NCBI GenBank assembly: GCA_937896105.1
Contig: CALBKR010000148.1
Coordinates: forward strand, 1 to 8,469
Direction of reading: 5' to 3'
From: an uncultured Bacteroidales bacterium
Lineage (GTDB): Bacteria; Bacteroidota; Bacteroidia; Bacteroidales; Bacteroidaceae
DNA length: 8,469 nucleotides
Within the stretch, counting starts at the first letter, position 1, and every line of letters starts with the position of its first letter. Positions 5,584 to 8,469 of this stretch are shown here, piece by piece. The notes under the pieces are model-generated. The model was not told the DNA's origin, ran no database searches, and worked only from the letters and a program-made list of their open reading frames with translations. The position numbers and the translations under genes are program-made.

Positions 5584-6987
5584 TTAGAATTCTGCATTGT
5601 TCGGTGTGCGTGGGAAAGGTATCACATCACGGATGTTGGACATACCTGTCACGAAGAGAAGCAGACGCTCGAAACCGAGACCGAAGCCGGAGTGTGGGCA
5701 AGAACCGTAACGGCGTGTATCGAGATACCACCACATATCCTTCATAGGGATATTCATCTCCTCGATACGTGCGAGCAGCTTGTCGTAATCGGCCTCACGC
5801 TCGGAACCACCGATAATCTCGCCAATCTTGGGGAAAAGGACATCCATTGCACGTACAGTCTTGCCATCCTCGTTCTGCTTCATATAGAAGGCCTTTATCT
5901 CCTTTGGATAGTCGGTGAGGATAACAGGACGCTTGAAATGTGTCTCGACAAGGTAGCGCTCATGCTCCGATGCAAGGTCAACACCCCAATAAACAGGGAA
6001 CTCGAACTTGTGGCCTGCTGCAACTGCGTCCTCGAGAATCTTTATACCGTCGGTATAGCTCAAGCGCACGAATTCTGTATTCACGATAGAGCGCAGACGC
6101 TCGATAAGCTCCTTGTCTATCATATTGTTGAGGAATGTGATATCCTCCATACAGTTATCGAGAGCCCACTGTATACAATACTTTATGAACTCCTCGGCAA
6201 GTTCCATATTATCGAAGATATCGTTGAAGGCAACCTCGGGCTCAATCATCCAGAACTCTGCCAAGTGACGAGGCGTGTTGGAGTTCTCGGCACGGAATGT
6301 AGGACCGAAGGTGTATATTGCGCCAAGAGCCGTTGCTGCGAGCTCACCCTCGAGCTGACCCGAAACGGTTAGGCTTGCCTGCTTGCCGAAGAAGTCGTTG
6401 TCGTAGATGATACTGCCGTTCTCGTCCTTCTTAAGGTCGTAGAGGTTCATTGTCGTGACCTGGAACATCTGCCCGGCACCCTCGCAGTCCGAAGCTGTGA
6501 TAAGAGGTGTGTGGAAATAGTAGAAGCCCTTGTCGTGGAAGAACTTGTGTATAGCGTATGCCATATTATGACGTATGCGGAACACTGCGCCGAAGGTGTT
6601 TGTACGTGGACGCAGATGCGCTACTGTGCGCATAAACTCCATTGTCTGCCCCTTCTTCTGCAGGGGATAGGTGTTGTCGCAGGCTCCAAGCAACTCTATC
6701 TCAGTAGCCTGTATCTCTACCGACTGGCCACTGCCGATGGACTCTACAAGCATACCGTTCACACTGAGGCAGGCACCTGTAGTGAACTGCTTTACAAGCT
6801 CCTCATCGAACTTGTCGGCATCGATTACAACCTGTACATTATTGATTGTAGAGCCGTCGTTGAGCGCCACAAAGGCAACCTGCTTGCTACTGCGGCGTGT
6901 TCTCACCCAACCTCTTACGTTTACCTCTACACCGGCCTGTCCGTTTTTAAGCAGGTCGGAAATCCTTGTTCGTTTTATCGGTTTCAT
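5584..6987 (-). CDS. asnS: Asparaginyl-tRNA synthetase
   Basis: This 467-residue class IIb aminoacyl-tRNA synthetase charges tRNA-Asn with asparagine in the cytoplasm. The N-terminal OB-fold anticodon-binding domain spans about residues 18-105 ([24 protein letters not shown] begins it). The catalytic domain follows, with [22 protein letters not shown] typical of AsnRS. Motif 2 is [21 protein letters not shown] from residue 231, and motif 3 is GLGFERL at 436-442. It ends [11 protein letters not shown], as expected for the family. Length is normal and no key residue is missing. It lies 40 nt downstream of the rluB-type gene on the same strand, with purB before that, so the three are probably cotranscribed. 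A terminator follows its stop codon. Having asnS implies direct charging of Asn-tRNA, though it does not exclude an amidotransferase route. Confidence 0.98.
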   Translation of the reverse strand: MKPIKRTRISDLLKNGQAGVEVNVRGWVRTRRSSKQVAFVALNDGSTINNVQVVIDADKFDEELVKQFTTGACLSVNGMLVESIGSGQSVEIQATEIELLGACDNTYPLQKKGQTMEFMRTVAHLRPRTNTFGAVFRIRHNMAYAIHKFFHDKGFYYFHTPLITASDCEGAGQMFQVTTMNLYDLKKDENGSIIYDNDFFGKQASLTVSGQLEGELAATALGAIYTFGPTFRAENSNTPRHLAEFWMIEPEVAFNDIFDNMELAEEFIKYCIQWALDNCMEDITFLNNMIDKELIERLRSIVNTEFVRLSYTDGIKILEDAVAAGHKFEFPVYWGVDLASEHERYLVETHFKRPVILTDYPKEIKAFYMKQNEDGKTVRAMDVLFPKIGEIIGGSEREADYDKLLARIEEMNIPMKDMWWYLDTRRYGSCPHSGFGLGFERLLLFVTGMSNIRDVIPFPRTPNNAEF

Positions 6988-7027
6988 CAGTTTTCTTTAT
7001 TTTGTTAGAGGGGTTACCCTTCATTTA

Positions 7028-8263
7028 TTACTCGTAAGCACCAAGACGGAGCATATTTATCTCTTTATCGGTAAGATAGCGCCAATCGCCACGGCGAAGG
7101 TTCTTCTTTGTGAGGCCGGCGAACAGAACACGGTCGAGTTTGTTCACACGATAGCCGAGATGCTCGAGCATACGACGCACGATACGGTTTTTGCCCGAGT
7201 GGATTTCTATGCCTATCTGTGAACGGTCGGCCTCGTTTACATACGATACCTCATCGGCATATACACGACCATCCTCCAGTTCAATACCGTTTACAAGCAA
7301 ATCCATATCGGACATTGCCACGTTCTTGTCACAAGTTACGTGATATATCTTCTTTTTCATAAACTTGGGATGCGTGAGTTTTGCAGCCATATCGCCGTCA
7401 TTGGTGAGCAGAAGCACACCAGTTGTGTTGCGGTCGAGACGACCGACCGGATATATCCTCTCCTTGCCGATACCGCGCAGACAGTCGAGCACTGTCTTGC
7501 GCTCCTGTGGGTCATCGACCGTTGTAACGCAATCCTTTGGCTTGTTCAAAAGCACATAAACCTTGCGCTCAGGAGTTATACGTTCGCTGTTAAAGCGTAT
7601 GTCGTCGGTAGGAACAACCTTTGTACCCAACTCTGTAACAATCTGTCCATTGACTGTTATTAGACCAGCCTCGATATAGTTATCGGCCTCACGACGAGAG
7701 CAGATACCGGCATTTGAAAGATATTTGTTAAGACGGACAGGAGCATTAGGGTCAAGTGTCGCTTCGCGATATGCTGCACGCTTTTTGGTGCTGTACTTTG
7801 CGTTAGGGTCATAAGCACCCTTACGGTTGCCCTTATTTCCATATTTGTTGGTACGCTGACCGGCAGGATACTTGCTTGCAAACGGGCGCTCACCACCATT
7901 GTTGGCAGCATTGTAACCTCCACGATTAGCACCTTTGCCGTATCCACGACCTACCTGCTGTACATCGTTTCCATAACGTGGTTCAGAATCATTATTGGAA
8001 TAGTTCCTGCCATCTCTTGCACCTGCAAAGCGACCGGTGGCATTACCGGCATTATAACGTTTGTACTGCTTGTAGCTACCGAAATCGGCACCATTGTTAT
8101 CTTCCCTGTTCACTCTCGAATATTGGGGACGGTCATCACTTCTATTGAAACGCGGACGAGCCTTCAATCTGTTGTCGCCGTCGAAATTCGGATTGAATGA
8201 AGCCCTGCCCCTGTTTCCACGGGGAGATGGGTTATCCGAAAACCTGTCTTTATAATTACTCAT
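7028..8263 (-). CDS. rluB: RluB/RsuA-family rRNA pseudouridine synthase with long disordered N-terminal tail
   Basis: The 411-residue enzyme isomerises a uridine in rRNA (23S, by family analogy with RluB) to pseudouridine. An S4 RNA-binding domain starts at residue 176 (VRLNKYLSNAGICSRREAD) and ends near 222. The catalytic domain has the RsuA/RluB signature YPVGRLDRNTTG, with the nucleophilic Asp at 277, then LLLTNDGDMAAKLTHP and a C-terminal GKNRIVRRMLEHLGY. Residues 1 to about 172 form a low-complexity tail with, by hand count, roughly two dozen Arg, two dozen Asn, over twenty Gly and fourteen Tyr, and with no Trp, Cys or Ile. E. coli RluB lacks such an N-terminal tail; extended versions occur in Bacteroidota. 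The start at 8263 is kept because the tail is open and repeat-like throughout. The purB stop codon is 45 nt upstream and asnS begins 40 nt downstream. Exact rRNA target is inferred. Confidence 0.92.
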   Translation of the reverse strand: MSNYKDRFSDNPSPRGNRGRASFNPNFDGDNRLKARPRFNRSDDRPQYSRVNREDNNGADFGSYKQYKRYNAGNATGRFAGARDGRNYSNNDSEPRYGNDVQQVGRGYGKGANRGGYNAANNGGERPFASKYPAGQRTNKYGNKGNRKGAYDPNAKYSTKKRAAYREATLDPNAPVRLNKYLSNAGICSRREADNYIEAGLITVNGQIVTELGTKVVPTDDIRFNSERITPERKVYVLLNKPKDCVTTVDDPQERKTVLDCLRGIGKERIYPVGRLDRNTTGVLLLTNDGDMAAKLTHPKFMKKKIYHVTCDKNVAMSDMDLLVNGIELEDGRVYADEVSYVNEADRSQIGIEIHSGKNRIVRRMLEHLGYRVNKLDRVLFAGLTKKNLRRGDWRYLTDKEINMLRLGAYE

Positions 8264-8308
8264 CTAAAAAAATATTTTACGAACCTCACGGTCCAAATTA
8301 TTTCTCTA

Positions 8309-8469
8309 TCACAAACCTGTATAGGTGTGCGGTGTTATTGCGCGGAGTTCCTCCTTCACGCTCTCGGGCACATCGAGCTCATTTATGAACTGCAAGAGTG
8401 TGTTCTGGTTAATACCCTCGTTTGTCCTTGTCAAGGCCTTGAGAGCCTCGTAAGGATTGGGATAGGCCT
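8309..8469 (-). CDS. purB: Adenylosuccinate lyase, C-terminal end (partial)
   Basis: The last 52 codons of a minus-strand gene enter from the right edge and end in TGA at 8309. The reading A-Y-P-N-P-Y-E-A-L-K-A-L-T-R, then INELDVPESVKEELRAITP and finally HTYTGL, matches the C-terminus of bacterial PurB. Residues NPYEALK.LTR and LRAITPH.YTG are the recognisable blocks. PurB cleaves adenylosuccinate and SAICAR, releasing fumarate, in purine synthesis. Only the C-terminal helical part is present, so the catalytic loop cannot be checked. It lies 45 nt upstream of the rluB-type gene on the same strand and probably leads the cluster purB-rluB-asnS. Confidence 0.92.
   Translation of the reverse strand, partial: AYPNPYEALKALTRTNEGINQNTLLQFINELDVPESVKEELRAITPHTYTGL

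Noticed and set aside
5692..6372. Plus-strand open frame of 226 codons opposite asnS
   Set aside because: It is antisense to a conserved synthetase and has no domain signal.
8265..8294. Short hairpin with a GTGA loop (8281-8294) and a later T7 run between purB and rluB
   Set aside because: The stem is 5 bp with one wobble and the T-run starts 8 nt beyond it; too weak to call an attenuator.
1..8469. Mobile elements, CRISPR arrays, tRNA genes, phage or defence modules
   Set aside because: No transposase, integrase, regularly spaced repeats, cloverleaf sequence or defence-type domain was seen; the gene content is core metabolism and envelope functions.

Overview
This window looks like ordinary chromosomal DNA from a member of the Bacteroidales (phylum Bacteroidota). 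The arguments are: start codons mostly lack Shine-Dalgarno sequences; several intergenic regions carry TAnnTTTG-type -7 boxes, some with a TTTG -33 box 18-20 bp upstream; a thioredoxin-like protein of the DUF4369/TlpA type is present; an RluB-type pseudouridine synthase has a long Gly/Asn/Arg-rich N-terminal tail; and the gene order purB-rluB-asnS is, from memory, common in this group. No mobile element, CRISPR array, tRNA or rRNA was recognised. The exact genus cannot be read from the sequence.

Layout. At 1-173 is a divergent promoter region, with one promoter firing leftwards out of the window and one rightwards into a two-gene operon (174-1754). That operon encodes a 5'-nucleotidase split into two exported proteins in reversed order: first the C-terminal substrate-binding domain as a lipoprotein, then the metallophosphatase domain. 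Next comes an exported DUF4369-TlpA thioredoxin-like protein (1854-2921), ending at a 32-nt perfect palindrome. On the minus strand from 3315 down to 2994 are a 55-residue 2[4Fe-4S] ferredoxin, its terminator, and an unannotated 30-codon ORF predicted to encode a single-span membrane peptide. Divergent from the ferredoxin is an acyl-ACP thioesterase (3538-4281).

The thioesterase converges on a minus-strand mannose-1-phosphate guanylyltransferase (4324-5409). The two genes share a 51-nt palindromic terminator that contains one stop codon completely and most of the other. Upstream of the guanylyltransferase, and also on the minus strand, lies the cluster purB (3' end only, 8309-8469), rluB (7028-8263) and asnS (5584-6987), closed by a terminator at 5543-5570.

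How the genes relate. The first part serves the cell envelope: nucleotide and phosphate salvage plus periplasmic thiol-disulfide chemistry. The middle is central metabolism: electron transfer, fatty acid release and GDP-mannose supply. The right side is purine synthesis and translation. I do not see a clear new multi-gene system. The items most worth a second look are the 30-codon membrane-peptide ORF, the split and inverted nucleotidase, the disordered tail of the pseudouridine synthase, and the stop-codon-containing terminator.
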